From an uncultured Flavobacteriales bacterium (GTDB lineage: Bacteria > Bacteroidota > Bacteroidia > Flavobacteriales_D > Crocinitomicaceae), in contig CAIZQH010000011.1 of NCBI GenBank assembly GCA_903935095.1, positions 1 through 64,000 on the forward strand: a DNA stretch of 64,000 bases, written 5' to 3'. Shown here piece after piece: positions 47,555 through 55,830 of this stretch; within the stretch, counting starts at the first letter, position 1; every line of letters starts with the position of its first letter. The translations under genes were made by a program, and so were the position numbers. The notes beneath the pieces are model-generated. The model worked only from the letters and a program-made list of their open reading frames with translations, did not search any database and was not told the origin of the DNA.

Positions 47555-48964
47555 TTGGTACAGAAAATAAAATTTGGAACAGACGGATGGAGAGCAATCA
47601 TTGCTGATGACTTTACCGTTGAGAATGTTGCTCGCGTAACGGAAGCAACGGGGATTTGGTTAAAGAAAAATTACGGGAATCCAAGTGTCATCATCGGTCA
47701 CGATTGTCGTTTCGCCGGAGAATTGTTCATGGAAACAGCCGTGAAAGTTTTAATCGCCCAAGGAATTCCAGTGCGCATGTCACGTGGATTCGTTTCCACT
47801 CCGATGATTTCCTTAGCAGCATTTCAATTTGAATGCGAAGTGGGAATCATCTTGACAGCAAGTCATAATCCACCATCATACAACGGATTCAAGTTAAAAG
47901 CATTCTTTGGTGGACCACTAGAACCAGAAAAAGTACAAGAAGTAGAAGACATCATTCCGGATGTGTGTACCATCGATTATAAAGCCGTAAACATTGATGC
48001 AGCGATTCAAGCTGGAAAAATAGAAATCGTAGACATCGAAACGCGCTACGTAGATCACGTGAAAAAGAACTTTGACCTCGATGCGATTTCAAATTCTGGT
48101 TTGAACTTGGTGTACGATGCGATGTACGGAGCCGGCCAACGCGTGATGCCATTAATCCTTCCAAAGACTCACTTATTGCATTGCGATTACAATCCATCTT
48201 TCCACGGACAAGCTCCTGAACCAATTGCGAAAAACTTACAGGAATTGGCTGCGTTCATCAAACTAGATGGAACCATATCCTGCGCCCTAGCGACAGACGG
48301 TGATGCCGATCGCATTGGACTGTATAATGGAAAAGGAGAATTCATCGATTCTCACCACATCATCCTCTTGTTGATTCACTACATGGTGAAATACAAACAA
48401 ATGACTGGAAAAGTAGTCATCGCTTTCAGTGTGACTCCTCGCGTAGAGAAATTGTGCGCGCATTATGGACTCGAAATTCAAACCACAAAAATTGGATTTA
48501 AGGAAATTGCAACCATTATGGTGAAGGACGATGTCCTCATCGGTGGTGAAGAATCCGGTGGGATTGCCGTGAAAGGACACATTCCAGAGCGCGATGGAAT
48601 TTGGATGGGATTAATCATCTGGGAATTCATGGCGAAATCTGGTAAGTCACTTGATGAGTTGATTGATGAAGTCTATGAAATCGTTGGTCCATTTAAATTT
48701 GAACGCAACGACCTTCACATCACCGAGGACTTAAAACAAAAAATCATTGCGAATTGCAAAGCAAATAATTACACGTCCTTCGGGAAATACCAAGTAGCTG
48801 ACTTGAAAACCATCGATGGATTCAAGTATTTCTTCGACGACAAACGTTGGGTCATGATCCGTCCTTCTGGAACGGAACCCGTTCTTCGTACGTATGCAGA
48901 AGCTCCTACATTGGAGGAAGTACGTGAAATTCTTAAGGCAACCGAAGAAACGATTTGTCGATAA
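47555..48964 (+). CDS. Phosphoglucomutase/phosphomannomutase-family enzyme
   Basis: 469 residues, beginning with TTG at 47555: no ATG is nearby and the conserved family start (KIKFGTDGWRA) begins at codon 4. The catalytic serine region TASHNPPSYNGFK, metal-binding loop DGDADRIGLY, the substrate-specificity loop GGEESGGIAV and phosphate-binding RPSGTEPVLRTYAEA are all intact. It interconverts hexose 1- and 6-phosphates; glucose versus mannose or glucosamine cannot be told from the sequence. Downstream of rocD with its own probable promoter. Followed by a strong terminator. Confidence 0.85.
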   Translation: MVQKIKFGTDGWRAIIADDFTVENVARVTEATGIWLKKNYGNPSVIIGHDCRFAGELFMETAVKVLIAQGIPVRMSRGFVSTPMISLAAFQFECEVGIILTASHNPPSYNGFKLKAFFGGPLEPEKVQEVEDIIPDVCTIDYKAVNIDAAIQAGKIEIVDIETRYVDHVKKNFDLDAISNSGLNLVYDAMYGAGQRVMPLILPKTHLLHCDYNPSFHGQAPEPIAKNLQELAAFIKLDGTISCALATDGDADRIGLYNGKGEFIDSHHIILLLIHYMVKYKQMTGKVVIAFSVTPRVEKLCAHYGLEIQTTKIGFKEIATIMVKDDVLIGGEESGGIAVKGHIPERDGIWMGLIIWEFMAKSGKSLDELIDEVYEIVGPFKFERNDLHITEDLKQKIIANCKANNYTSFGKYQVADLKTIDGFKYFFDDKRWVMIRPSGTEPVLRTYAEAPTLEEVREILKATEETICR

Positions 48965-48986
48965 AAGAACAATCGTTCACATGATT

Positions 48987-49018
48987 AAAAGCCCTGACAG
49001 TATCGTCAGGGCTTTTTT
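48987..49018 (+). terminator. Rho-independent terminator after phosphohexomutase
   Basis: AAAAGCCCTGAC (48987) pairs with GTCAGGGCTTTT across a 6-nt loop, followed by a T run. The same stem recurs at 57963 and, slightly changed, at 58206. Confidence 0.85.
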
Positions 49019-49063
49019 GTTTTTTGAAAATAATTTACTATATTTAGGTTATATAAATATATT

Positions 49064-49309
49064 ATGACAACATTCACTAGCTCACTTCCAGAAAGTCTTT
49101 TGCAACAATTGCAGGATAAATCGAAGGAATTCGGAATTCCTAAAAATAAACTCATTGAAAAGGCACTCACTTTGTACTTGGAAGAATTGAACAAAGCGGC
49201 CTATGTTCTTTCGTATAAAGAAATGAGCGAGGATAGCAATCTTTTTCAAATCGCCGAGGAAGGAATGGGCGAATACCACAAGCAACTTAAAGATCCTGGA
49301 TCACTATGA
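49064..49309 (+). CDS. Ribbon-helix-helix antitoxin
   Basis: 81 residues. An N-terminal ribbon and two helices (TTFTSSLPESLLQQLQDKSKEF, PKNKLIEKALTLYLEEL) are typical of CopG/RHH DNA-binding antitoxins. The C-terminal half (EMSEDSNLFQIAEEGMGEYHK) is polar and would bind the toxin. It overlaps the MazF-like gene by 4 bp (ATGA). Probably autoregulates the pair. Confidence 0.8.
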   Translation: MTTFTSSLPESLLQQLQDKSKEFGIPKNKLIEKALTLYLEELNKAAYVLSYKEMSEDSNLFQIAEEGMGEYHKQLKDPGSL

Positions 49310-49638
49310 AACAGGGAGAACTTTGGTTTGCCAATTTGAATCCGGTCCAAGGAAGCGAGCAGGCTGGATTACGTCCTGTCGTGATTGTGAGTGGAAACTT
49401 ACTCAACACCTATTTGAACACGGTAATTTGTTGTCCACTGACGACAAAAATAAAGGATTACAAAGGTGATGTAGTACTGCATCCAACGGAGCAAAACGGA
49501 CTTACAACCGAATCAGAAATTCTGACACATCACATTCGCTCCATATCGAAAGACCGACTGACAAAACTCATTGGCAAAATCGAAGAAAAGGAAGTTCAGT
49601 TGATCAAAAAGTACTTGAATGAAATCATGACGTATTGA
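49306..49638 (+). CDS. MazF/PemK-type endoribonuclease toxin
   Basis: 110 residues with the family pattern GELWFANLNPVQGSEQAGLRPVVIVSGN at the N-terminus and the strand CCPLTTKIKDYKGDVVL. Conserved RPVVIVS and the C-terminal LTKLIGKIEEKEV helix are present. MazF enzymes cleave mRNA at short motifs; specificity cannot be read from the sequence. The antitoxin gene overlaps upstream. Between a terminator and the ZIP gene, so it could be a recent insertion. Confidence 0.85.
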   Translation: MKQGELWFANLNPVQGSEQAGLRPVVIVSGNLLNTYLNTVICCPLTTKIKDYKGDVVLHPTEQNGLTTESEILTHHIRSISKDRLTKLIGKIEEKEVQLIKKYLNEIMTY

Positions 49639-49641
49639 AAT

Positions 49642-50466
49642 TTAGCCTAAGGCCACATCTAAAATCATCATCACGAGGAATCCACCGATGAAACCAAGAA
49701 CAGCAACATCTGTGTATTTGTCCCGCTGGGTTTCCGGAATTACTTCCTCCACCACCACGAAAATCATCGCTCCAGCAGCAAAAGACAGCGCAAAAGGCAA
49801 AATGGGTTCCATGTAGATCACGGCAATCGCTCCAATAACGCCCGCAATTGGCTCAACGATCGCTGACAATTGTCCATACATGAAACTTTTAAAACGACTC
49901 GCCCCTGCCCTTCTCAATGGCATTGCTACGGCAAATCCTTCCGGGAAATTCTGAATACCAATTCCGATGGCTAATGCGATTGCACCAGCGATGGTTGCTC
50001 CTTCCATTCCATGTGCGGCAGCGCCAAAAAGCACTCCGACTGCTAGTCCTTCGGGAATGTTGTGCAAAGTAATCGCAAGAACCAACAAGGTTGTTTTATG
50101 CAATTGCGTTTTCACTCCTTCGGATTCTTCTTCCTTGAAATTGATGTGTAAGTGCGGGAGTTTTTTATCTAAAAAGAACAAAAACAAAGCTCCAATTAGG
50201 AATCCAACGGCTGCGGGCATCCACGACATTGTAGGATACAGTCGTTCGGAAAGTTCGATTGATGGTAACAACAAGGACCAAAAACTTGCTGCCACCATGA
50301 CACCACCGGTAAATCCTAACATGCCATCGAGGAGTCCACGGTGCATGTTTTTAAAGAAGAAAACCAAGGAAGCTCCAGCCGCAGTGACAAGCCAAGTGAA
50401 GGTTGTTGCGAGAAATGCCGCAAAAACTGGATCAATGTGTTGGAAGTAATGTTCGAGTTCTTTCAT
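49642..50466 (-). CDS. ZIP-family metal transporter
   Basis: 274 residues with about eight hydrophobic segments. The signature helices TLHNIPEGLAVGVLFGAA and GIGIQNFPEGFAVAMPLRRAG carry the His-Asn-x-x-Glu-Gly metal site of ZIP transporters. A histidine-rich loop (KLPHLHINFKEEESEG) precedes them. The family moves Zn, Fe or Mn into the cytoplasm; the bacterial GufA/ZupT-like members prefer zinc or have broad range. Convergent with the MazF gene. Confidence 0.88.
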   Translation of the reverse strand: MKELEHYFQHIDPVFAAFLATTFTWLVTAAGASLVFFFKNMHRGLLDGMLGFTGGVMVAASFWSLLLPSIELSERLYPTMSWMPAAVGFLIGALFLFFLDKKLPHLHINFKEEESEGVKTQLHKTTLLVLAITLHNIPEGLAVGVLFGAAAHGMEGATIAGAIALAIGIGIQNFPEGFAVAMPLRRAGASRFKSFMYGQLSAIVEPIAGVIGAIAVIYMEPILPFALSFAAGAMIFVVVEEVIPETQRDKYTDVAVLGFIGGFLVMMILDVALG

Positions 50467-50509
50467 AGCTGATTCTTACACAAATGTAAGCATCAATTGC
50501 ATCGAAAAA

Positions 50510-51622
50510 TCAATTAAATCCGTTCAAAACAGCTTTTTCCTTCAAACTTTTAGATACCGCCGTCCCGAAATCGTCCTTGGCATTTGTTGTTTGTCCCGCT
50601 TGTTTCTTCTTCTCCTCTTGGATAAACGCCTCGCGTTGTTTTCCTAATTGACCAATTTCCGTTTGGATTTTAGAGCGTTCTTCACTTTTCTGTTTGATGT
50701 ACGCTTCTTTTTCCTCCGTGGATTTTCCTTTGAGTTCATCTGGCAATTCCTCGTCCTTCAATTTTCCAACAATGCTTGAATCCATTTTCACTGCGTCTAC
50801 CATGTCCCAACTTCCATTGGAGTAAACCGATTTCGATTTCACCAAGGCGCGCTCCGAAGAAACAGCGGCACCTTGCAACATGGCATTGTCATCTTCGCGT
50901 TTTTGCTTCATGCGGTTTTCCTTACCTAAACTACCATAGGAAATATACGTTTGATTCAATTGGATATTCAACTGGTTGATTTGCTCATCGTATGGTGTTT
51001 GAATGGTCACCACGCGGTCGTTTGAATTGATGTTGAAATAATCACCTCGCGAACACGTTGCGCCATCCTTCCAATTCTCGCGCACACCTTGCTCATATGA
51101 TCCACAATAAATGGTGTTGACGAACACGTGTTTCGATTCTGCCATACGACAAGCGTCCTTGTAGGAAACAGGACCTTGAGTAAACGGTTCGTTTCCTGCG
51201 ATGTACATCATTTTTAAATCCGCTGGATCTGCTGACCAATTCAATTGATTCAAGGAAGTCGAAATCACAGCACCACAATATTCAGATCCACCATTCGTTC
51301 GAAGGCCAAATAATTTCTCCGAAACCAAATCTAAATCACTTGTAAACGGCAACTGCTGACGGATAAAATTACTTTCCACGCTTAATCCGGCATTTCCGTA
51401 ATCGTACATCGCTATTTCTAGGGTCGGCGTTTGTCCTTGGTACGTTAATCCACTTGCCTCATTGACAATTGCCCAAATACGTGATTTCGCTTGATCGATA
51501 AGTCCGTCCATGCTATTCGAGGTATCAAACAGAATCACCAATTGGATTCTTCGTGGACTAATTTGTGCGTAACTCACTTGACTTACCGCGAGTACTAGAA
51601 AGGAAAAAAGGAACTGTTTCAT
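50510..51622 (-). CDS. Secreted VWA-domain protein
   Basis: 370 residues from the ATG at 51622 (MKQFLFSFLVLAVSQVSYAQ, signal peptide); longer starts to 51655 lack a signal. The VWA MIDAS is LVILFDTSNSMDGL (DxSxS), followed by YDYGNAGLSVE and YIAGNEPFTQGPVSYKD. The C-terminal ~110 residues are a charged coiled coil (EERSKIQTEIGQLGKQREAFI). VWA domains bind divalent metal and partner proteins. Export is predicted; function unknown. Confidence 0.8.
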   Translation of the reverse strand: MKQFLFSFLVLAVSQVSYAQISPRRIQLVILFDTSNSMDGLIDQAKSRIWAIVNEASGLTYQGQTPTLEIAMYDYGNAGLSVESNFIRQQLPFTSDLDLVSEKLFGLRTNGGSEYCGAVISTSLNQLNWSADPADLKMMYIAGNEPFTQGPVSYKDACRMAESKHVFVNTIYCGSYEQGVRENWKDGATCSRGDYFNINSNDRVVTIQTPYDEQINQLNIQLNQTYISYGSLGKENRMKQKREDDNAMLQGAAVSSERALVKSKSVYSNGSWDMVDAVKMDSSIVGKLKDEELPDELKGKSTEEKEAYIKQKSEERSKIQTEIGQLGKQREAFIQEEKKKQAGQTTNAKDDFGTAVSKSLKEKAVLNGFN

Positions 51623-51712
51623 CGTTGTTGGACTTTTGTTTTTTGTCCGGTACAACGAAGAAGAAAAAAGGTTCAGGGGAAAGTTATTTTTTTCAGTTTT
51701 GCAGAAACTATT

Positions 51713-52429
51713 TCAATAATCATTCTGGAATAGGTCTGATTTGTCTGAACCAAACATTTTTTTGATGGTCATTAATCCGTCAATATGTTCGTTTAAGGAT
51801 GGGTCAATGTAATTCAACATTGGATCCAAGATGAAATCGACACCTTCTCGACGTGCAAATTTTGCTGCGGGGACGAAATCGCTGTCACCAGCAATGAGAA
51901 TAATTTGACCGACTTGATCTTTAAAAGCCAGGGTAGCAATATCCAAACCGATTTTCATATCGACTGCTTTTTGATTTAATGGGAATTCAATGTCTGCTTC
52001 CGTCAGTTCTTCAATTCGCATTTTCCCATTCAATAGTGGTTTTGTAAAGCGGTCACGGATCACCCAATTCTTGGATGCATTTTTCAAAAACCCAAGCCTT
52101 AATGCAATTTTTCGTTGATTTTTCAGGGCCGAAAATAAGGCATGTCGAAATTTGTATTGAACGGTATTTTTAAAATTGAATGACTTATTGGAAACTGGGT
52201 TATGAGAATCACCACCGTAGGGATTTGCATCATAATAAAAGATTCGGTAGAGTTCGGTCGGCTCCAGGTGATATTTCGACCGGTAATTATTCACCCGTTG
52301 TATATGTCTAAAACAATAAGACACCAAATTCTTTGCCATGGTTTCAGCGGAATCATCCACGTGAAAGCCTTCAATAAACTTATATCGTCGAATAAAAAAA
52401 CCGCCATCGATTAAAATAGCGGTCTTCAT
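51713..52429 (-). CDS. NYN-domain (LabA-like PIN-fold) protein
   Basis: 238 residues from the ATG at 52429 (MKTAILIDGGFFIRRYKF), chosen over 52441. NYN/LabA hallmarks are ILIDGGFFIRR at the start and KAVDMKIGLDIATLAFKDQVGQIILIAGDSDFVPAAKFARREG, with acidic residues that form the nuclease-like active site. RIFYYDANPYGGDSHNP is a family feature. Members may be RNases; the role here is unknown. A 8-bp perfect dyad and a -7 box lie just upstream. Confidence 0.8.
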   Translation of the reverse strand: MKTAILIDGGFFIRRYKFIEGFHVDDSAETMAKNLVSYCFRHIQRVNNYRSKYHLEPTELYRIFYYDANPYGGDSHNPVSNKSFNFKNTVQYKFRHALFSALKNQRKIALRLGFLKNASKNWVIRDRFTKPLLNGKMRIEELTEADIEFPLNQKAVDMKIGLDIATLAFKDQVGQIILIAGDSDFVPAAKFARREGVDFILDPMLNYIDPSLNEHIDGLMTIKKMFGSDKSDLFQNDY

Positions 52430-52451
52430 ATATCTAAACAAAAAAAATGTC

Positions 52452-52499
52452 CAAAGTTAGTTGATGTCGCTATGAATCCTTTAGCATCATGGCTAAAGG
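52452..52499 (-). promoter_or_regulatory. NYN gene promoter with a dyad overlapping the -33 region
   Basis: The minus-strand -7 box TAACTTTG is at 52452-52459. Upstream, CCTTTAGC (52478) and GCTAAAGG (52492) form a perfect 8-bp inverted repeat around ATCATG. It covers about -26 to -47 relative to the -7 box, where a -33 element would be, and no T run follows, so an operator is more likely than a terminator. Confidence 0.45.
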
Positions 52500-52728
52500 T
52501 GACAAAACCCACACAATGGACAATACCATACAAAATTACTTTTTTTTCTTTTATATTCATATCGATTCATCTTTTTTTTTAAAAAAATCACTTTTCAGCG
52601 CATGTTATCTAACGAAAGGAGGGGATGATTATTGTCAGTAGAATGGAGAAAATTGTAAAGAAGTTAAGTATAAGTTCCATTTTGCAACAACGCATTGCTA
52701 GATTTGTAATTAGAAGTACTCTGAATCC

Positions 52729-53136
52729 CTAAGCCTCAAAATACCCCAGCGCCAACTCGTATCCTTGTATACCGAAACCGAAAATGCAGCCAGCGCAAAC
52801 TGGACTTAACATAGATTCGTGGCGAAAGGATTCACGTGCTGTGATGTTGGAAATATGTACTTCGACAACAGGTGTGGAAATCGCCGCAATGCAATCACGC
52901 AAAGCGACACTTGTGTGGGTGTATCCACCAGCATTGAGGATGATTCCGTCGACGTCAGCGTCCTGCAGGACATTGATCAGTTCTCCCTCCACATTGGACT
53001 GAAAATAGGAGATTTCAGCACTCGATTTCGATTTCAATTCCGTTAAAAAGTCTGCAAACGAAACATTCCCATATATTTGTGTTTCACGGGAACCGAGTAA
53101 ATTTAAATTTGGACCGTTTACAATCAGAATTTTCAT
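52729..53136 (-). CDS. aroQ: 3-dehydroquinate dehydratase, type II
   Basis: 135 residues. Motifs are NGPNLNLLGSRE (active-site Arg/Asn), QIYG (catalytic Tyr), NAGGYTHTSVALRD, EVHISNITARESFRH and the C-terminal FGIQGYELAL. Type II dehydroquinases make 3-dehydroshikimate in the shikimate pathway (EC 4.2.1.10). The start is fixed by the conserved MKILIVNGPN. Its start codon is only 2 bp from that of the divergent xerD, so the promoters must lie inside the neighbouring coding regions. Confidence 0.93.
   Translation of the reverse strand: MKILIVNGPNLNLLGSRETQIYGNVSFADFLTELKSKSSAEISYFQSNVEGELINVLQDADVDGIILNAGGYTHTSVALRDCIAAISTPVVEVHISNITARESFRHESMLSPVCAGCIFGFGIQGYELALGYFEA
53072..53079 (+). promoter_or_regulatory. 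Probable xerD -7 box inside aroQ
   Basis: TATATTTG is a good match to TAnnTTTG and lies about 60 bp upstream of the xerD start, in the aroQ reading frame (antisense). Transcription from here would give an antisense leader over the aroQ start. A -33 TTTG was not seen. Confidence 0.4.
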
Positions 53137-53138
53137 AG

Positions 53139-54044
53139 ATGTCGAATTGGGAACGCTATATTAAGGATTTTGTTTCATACTTGAAAATCGAGAAAGGATT
53201 GGCAGAGAATTCGATTCTTGCCTATCAGAACGATGTCGACAAACTGAAGGAGTTTGCTGCGGCTTCCTCAAAGCTGCCAGATCAATTGAATTATGATGAT
53301 TTAAAGCAATTTTTGTCCACCTTATTTGATCTTGGATTAAGTGCGCGAAGTCAGGCGCGCATCATTTCCGGCATCAAACAATTTTACGGCTTTTTAATCC
53401 TCGAGAACTTGGTCAAAGTGGATCCGAGTGAGTTATTGGAACAGCCCAAATTGGGACGTAAACTCCCCGAAGTATTGACCATTGAAGAAATCGATTCCCT
53501 CCTCGCTGCCATTGACTTAAGCAAAAACGAAGGACACCGAAATCATGCCATGTTAGAGACCTTGTATAGCTGTGGATTGCGCGTCAGCGAACTCGTTGGA
53601 CTGCGTTTTTCCGATTTGTTTTTTGAGGAAGGATTTATCCGCGTGATTGGAAAAGGAAACAAAGAACGCTTGGTACCGGTGAGTCAACAAGTTCAGAAAG
53701 AAATCGACATTTACCAACAGCACATTCGCAACCATTTGAATATCCAAAAAGGAAGTGAAAACATCGTTTTTTTGAACCGGAGAGGTGCACAACTTACTCG
53801 GGTAATGGTGTTTACGATTATCAAAAATTTAGCGGAGTCCATCGGACTCAAAAAGAACATTTCGCCACATACCTTTCGACATAGTTTCGCTACACATTTG
53901 ATTGAAGGAGGGGCCAATTTACGCGCGATTCAGGAGATGCTCGGACACGAATCCATCACGACAACAGAAATCTACACACACCTCGATCAACGGTTCTTGC
54001 GCGATGCGATTTTATCGTATCATCCACGAAATTCTCAAGCGTAA
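53139..54044 (+). CDS. xerD: Site-specific tyrosine recombinase XerD-type
   Basis: 301 residues, typical length for XerC/D. The N-terminal core-binding domain has YIKDFVSYLKIEKGLAENSILAYQNDV. The catalytic domain has ETLYSCGLRVSELVGL (Arg), GKGNKERLVPV (Lys), SPHTFRHSFATHLIEGGANLRAIQEMLGHESITTTEIYTH (HxxR, His and Tyr). The motif LGHxSITTTxIYTH is the XerD-type signature. It resolves chromosome dimers at dif with FtsK; many Bacteroidota use a single Xer. It lacks the arm domain of the integrase at 9297. Confidence 0.9.
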   Translation: MSNWERYIKDFVSYLKIEKGLAENSILAYQNDVDKLKEFAAASSKLPDQLNYDDLKQFLSTLFDLGLSARSQARIISGIKQFYGFLILENLVKVDPSELLEQPKLGRKLPEVLTIEEIDSLLAAIDLSKNEGHRNHAMLETLYSCGLRVSELVGLRFSDLFFEEGFIRVIGKGNKERLVPVSQQVQKEIDIYQQHIRNHLNIQKGSENIVFLNRRGAQLTRVMVFTIIKNLAESIGLKKNISPHTFRHSFATHLIEGGANLRAIQEMLGHESITTTEIYTHLDQRFLRDAILSYHPRNSQA

Positions 54045-54097
54045 TTCCAGCAAAAAAGAAGAGGTAAAAGTTTTTTTTGGTAATATTCTTAAAATCC

Positions 54098-54128
54098 TTT
54101 GTGGAATTTCAAAAAGTTGTTACCTTTG
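54098..54128 (+). promoter_or_regulatory. rpmB promoter (TTTG-19 bp-TACCTTTG)
   Basis: TTTG at 54098-54101, then 19 bp, then TACCTTTG at 54121-54128: a complete Bacteroidota promoter. The start codon of rpmB is 37 bp downstream. Confidence 0.7.
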
Positions 54129-54165
54129 CATCCGCTTTTTTACATTTATAAGTAATTTTAAAGAC

Positions 54166-54402
54166 ATGTCAAGAGTTTGTCAATTAACAGGTAAGTCAGT
54201 AATGGTTGGGAACAATGTTTCTCACTCCAATCGTAAAACCAAACGTAGATTTTACCCGAATTTGGTTACTAAAAAGTTTTTCCTTCCAGAAGAAGAAGCT
54301 TACATCACATTAAAAATTTCAACTTCTGCACTTCGCACGATTAACAAGAAAGGTATTGCCGCTTGTATCAAAGAAGCTCGTCAGAAAGGTTTTTTAAAAT
54401 AA
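54166..54402 (+). CDS. rpmB: 50S ribosomal protein L28
   Basis: 78 residues from ATG 54166, in frame within a longer open region. MSRVCQLTGKSVMVGNNVSHSNRKTKRRFYPN is the family N-terminus; the basic C-terminus (STSALRTINKKGIAACIKEARQKG) completes it. L28 is a structural part of the large subunit. It leads the cluster rpmB-rpmG-DUF4295-ftsY. Confidence 0.96.
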   Translation: MSRVCQLTGKSVMVGNNVSHSNRKTKRRFYPNLVTKKFFLPEEEAYITLKISTSALRTINKKGIAACIKEARQKGFLK

Positions 54403-54434
54403 AACTGTTGCGAAACAGATAAAATAAGAAGAAA

Positions 54435-54623
54435 ATGGCTAAGAAGAGTAAAGGTAACCGCATCCAAGTGATTTTAGAGTGCACAGAGCACAAAGACTCA
54501 GGAATGGCTGGTACGTCGCGTTACATCACGACGAAAAACCGTAAAAACACACCGGATCGAATGGAGATCAAAAAATTCAATCCGATCTTAAAGAGAATGA
54601 CTGTTCATAAAGAAATTAAATAA
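54435..54623 (+). CDS. rpmG: 50S ribosomal protein L33
   Basis: 62 residues, [55 protein letters not shown]. It keeps one Cys (C15) but lacks the paired CxxC cysteines of the zinc-binding L33 form, so it should be the zinc-free type. Follows rpmB by 32 bp. Confidence 0.95.
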   Translation: MAKKSKGNRIQVILECTEHKDSGMAGTSRYITTKNRKNTPDRMEIKKFNPILKRMTVHKEIK

Positions 54624-54630
54624 CTAGGAC

Positions 54631-54786
54631 ATGGCAAAGAAAGTTGTAGCTTCCCTACAAAAAGGTGGCGGTAAAGAACATACGAAAGTGATTAAAATGG
54701 TAAAATCCGATAAATCGAATTCTTACACATTTAAAGAGGAAATGGTATTAAACGATAAAGTGAAAGAATGGTTCGCTAAGAACTAA
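54631..54786 (+). CDS. DUF4295 small basic protein
   Basis: 51 residues, too short for many ORF callers: MAKKVVASLQKGGGKEHTKV, IKMVKSDKSNSYTFKEEMV, LNDKVKEWFAKN. It has the typical position of DUF4295 proteins in Bacteroidota, between rpmG and ftsY, 7 bp after rpmG. Rich in lysine, so RNA or ribosome association is plausible. Established family, function unknown. Confidence 0.85.
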   Translation: MAKKVVASLQKGGGKEHTKVIKMVKSDKSNSYTFKEEMVLNDKVKEWFAKN

Positions 54787-54803
54787 TCCTCCTAAAACCT
54801 TGT

Positions 54804-54831
54804 AAAAAGCTTCCACTTCAGGGAGCTTTTT
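54804..54831 (+). terminator. Terminator between DUF4295 and ftsY
   Basis: AAAAAGCTTCC pairs with GGGAGCTTTTT through an 11-bp stem with one wobble pair, followed by T8. ftsY starts only 16 bp later, so transcription may be attenuated rather than fully stopped. Confidence 0.6.
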
Positions 54832-54846
54832 TTTTATCTTTAAAAC

Positions 54847-55806
54847 ATGGGACTATTTGATTTTTTCTCGAAATCTAAAAAGGAAACACTAGACCAAGGC
54901 CTAGAGAAGACAAAGCAAACATTCTTTTCGAAGATTGCTCGACTGCTCGTGGGTAAATCCCATGTGGACGACGAAGTATTGGACAAGCTCGAAGAGATGT
55001 TGATTACCTCAGATGTTGGCGTAGAAACTACCTTGAAAATTATTGACCGCATTCAAGCGCGCGTCTCCAAAGATAAAGTCATGGGAACGGAGGAATTGAA
55101 CATAGTCCTGCGTGAAGAAATCATTGCCTTGCTCGAAGAAAATAATTCCAATCAAAACGGACATCTTGAAATTGAAAAACCTGCGGATGGAAATCCATAT
55201 GTCATTATGGTGGTAGGTGTAAATGGCGTGGGCAAAACCACGACCATTGGAAAACTTGCTCATCAATTTAAAGCTTCGGGATTGAAAGTCGTTCTTGGCG
55301 CAGCGGATACCTTCCGTGCAGCAGCTGTTGAACAATTGATTATTTGGTCCAAACGCGTCGATGTGCCGATCGTTCAGCAAGGTATGGGCGCAGATCCTGC
55401 GAGTGTGGCATTCGATACCTTACAATCAGCTAAATCGTCAGGAGCGGACGTTGTCATCATCGACACGGCCGGACGACTTCACAACAAAGTGAATTTAATG
55501 GCGGAGTTGACGAAAATTAAACGCGTGATGGAAAAAATCATTCCAGGTGCACCTCATGAAATTTTGTTGGTATTGGATGGTTCCACCGGACAAAACGCTT
55601 TTGAACAAGCGAAGCAATTTGCGCAAGCAACCGACATCAACGCATTGGCAGTAACGAAATTAGATGGCACAGCAAAAGGCGGTGTGATCATTGGCATTTC
55701 CGACCAAATGAAAATCCCTGTGAAGTACATTGGGATTGGCGAGAAAATGGAAGACCTTCAACTGTTCGACCGAAAATTATTCGTTGAATCTTTGTTCTCT
55801 GAATAA
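54847..55806 (+). CDS. ftsY: Signal recognition particle receptor FtsY
   Basis: 319 residues. The N domain (KQTFFSKIARLLVGK, VDDEVLDKLEEMLITSDVGV) is followed by the GTPase G domain with GVNGVGKTTTIGKLA (G1), DTFRAAAVEQL, DTAGRLHNK (G3), TKLDGTAKGG (G4) and GIGEKMEDLQLFD. It lacks the long acidic A domain of E. coli FtsY, as in many Bacteroidota. FtsY docks ribosome-SRP complexes at the membrane. Follows the ribosomal protein genes across the terminator. Confidence 0.95.
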   Translation: MGLFDFFSKSKKETLDQGLEKTKQTFFSKIARLLVGKSHVDDEVLDKLEEMLITSDVGVETTLKIIDRIQARVSKDKVMGTEELNIVLREEIIALLEENNSNQNGHLEIEKPADGNPYVIMVVGVNGVGKTTTIGKLAHQFKASGLKVVLGAADTFRAAAVEQLIIWSKRVDVPIVQQGMGADPASVAFDTLQSAKSSGADVVIIDTAGRLHNKVNLMAELTKIKRVMEKIIPGAPHEILLVLDGSTGQNAFEQAKQFAQATDINALAVTKLDGTAKGGVIIGISDQMKIPVKYIGIGEKMEDLQLFDRKLFVESLFSE

Positions 55807-55830
55807 ATCCACCATCAATTTTTACGAAGC

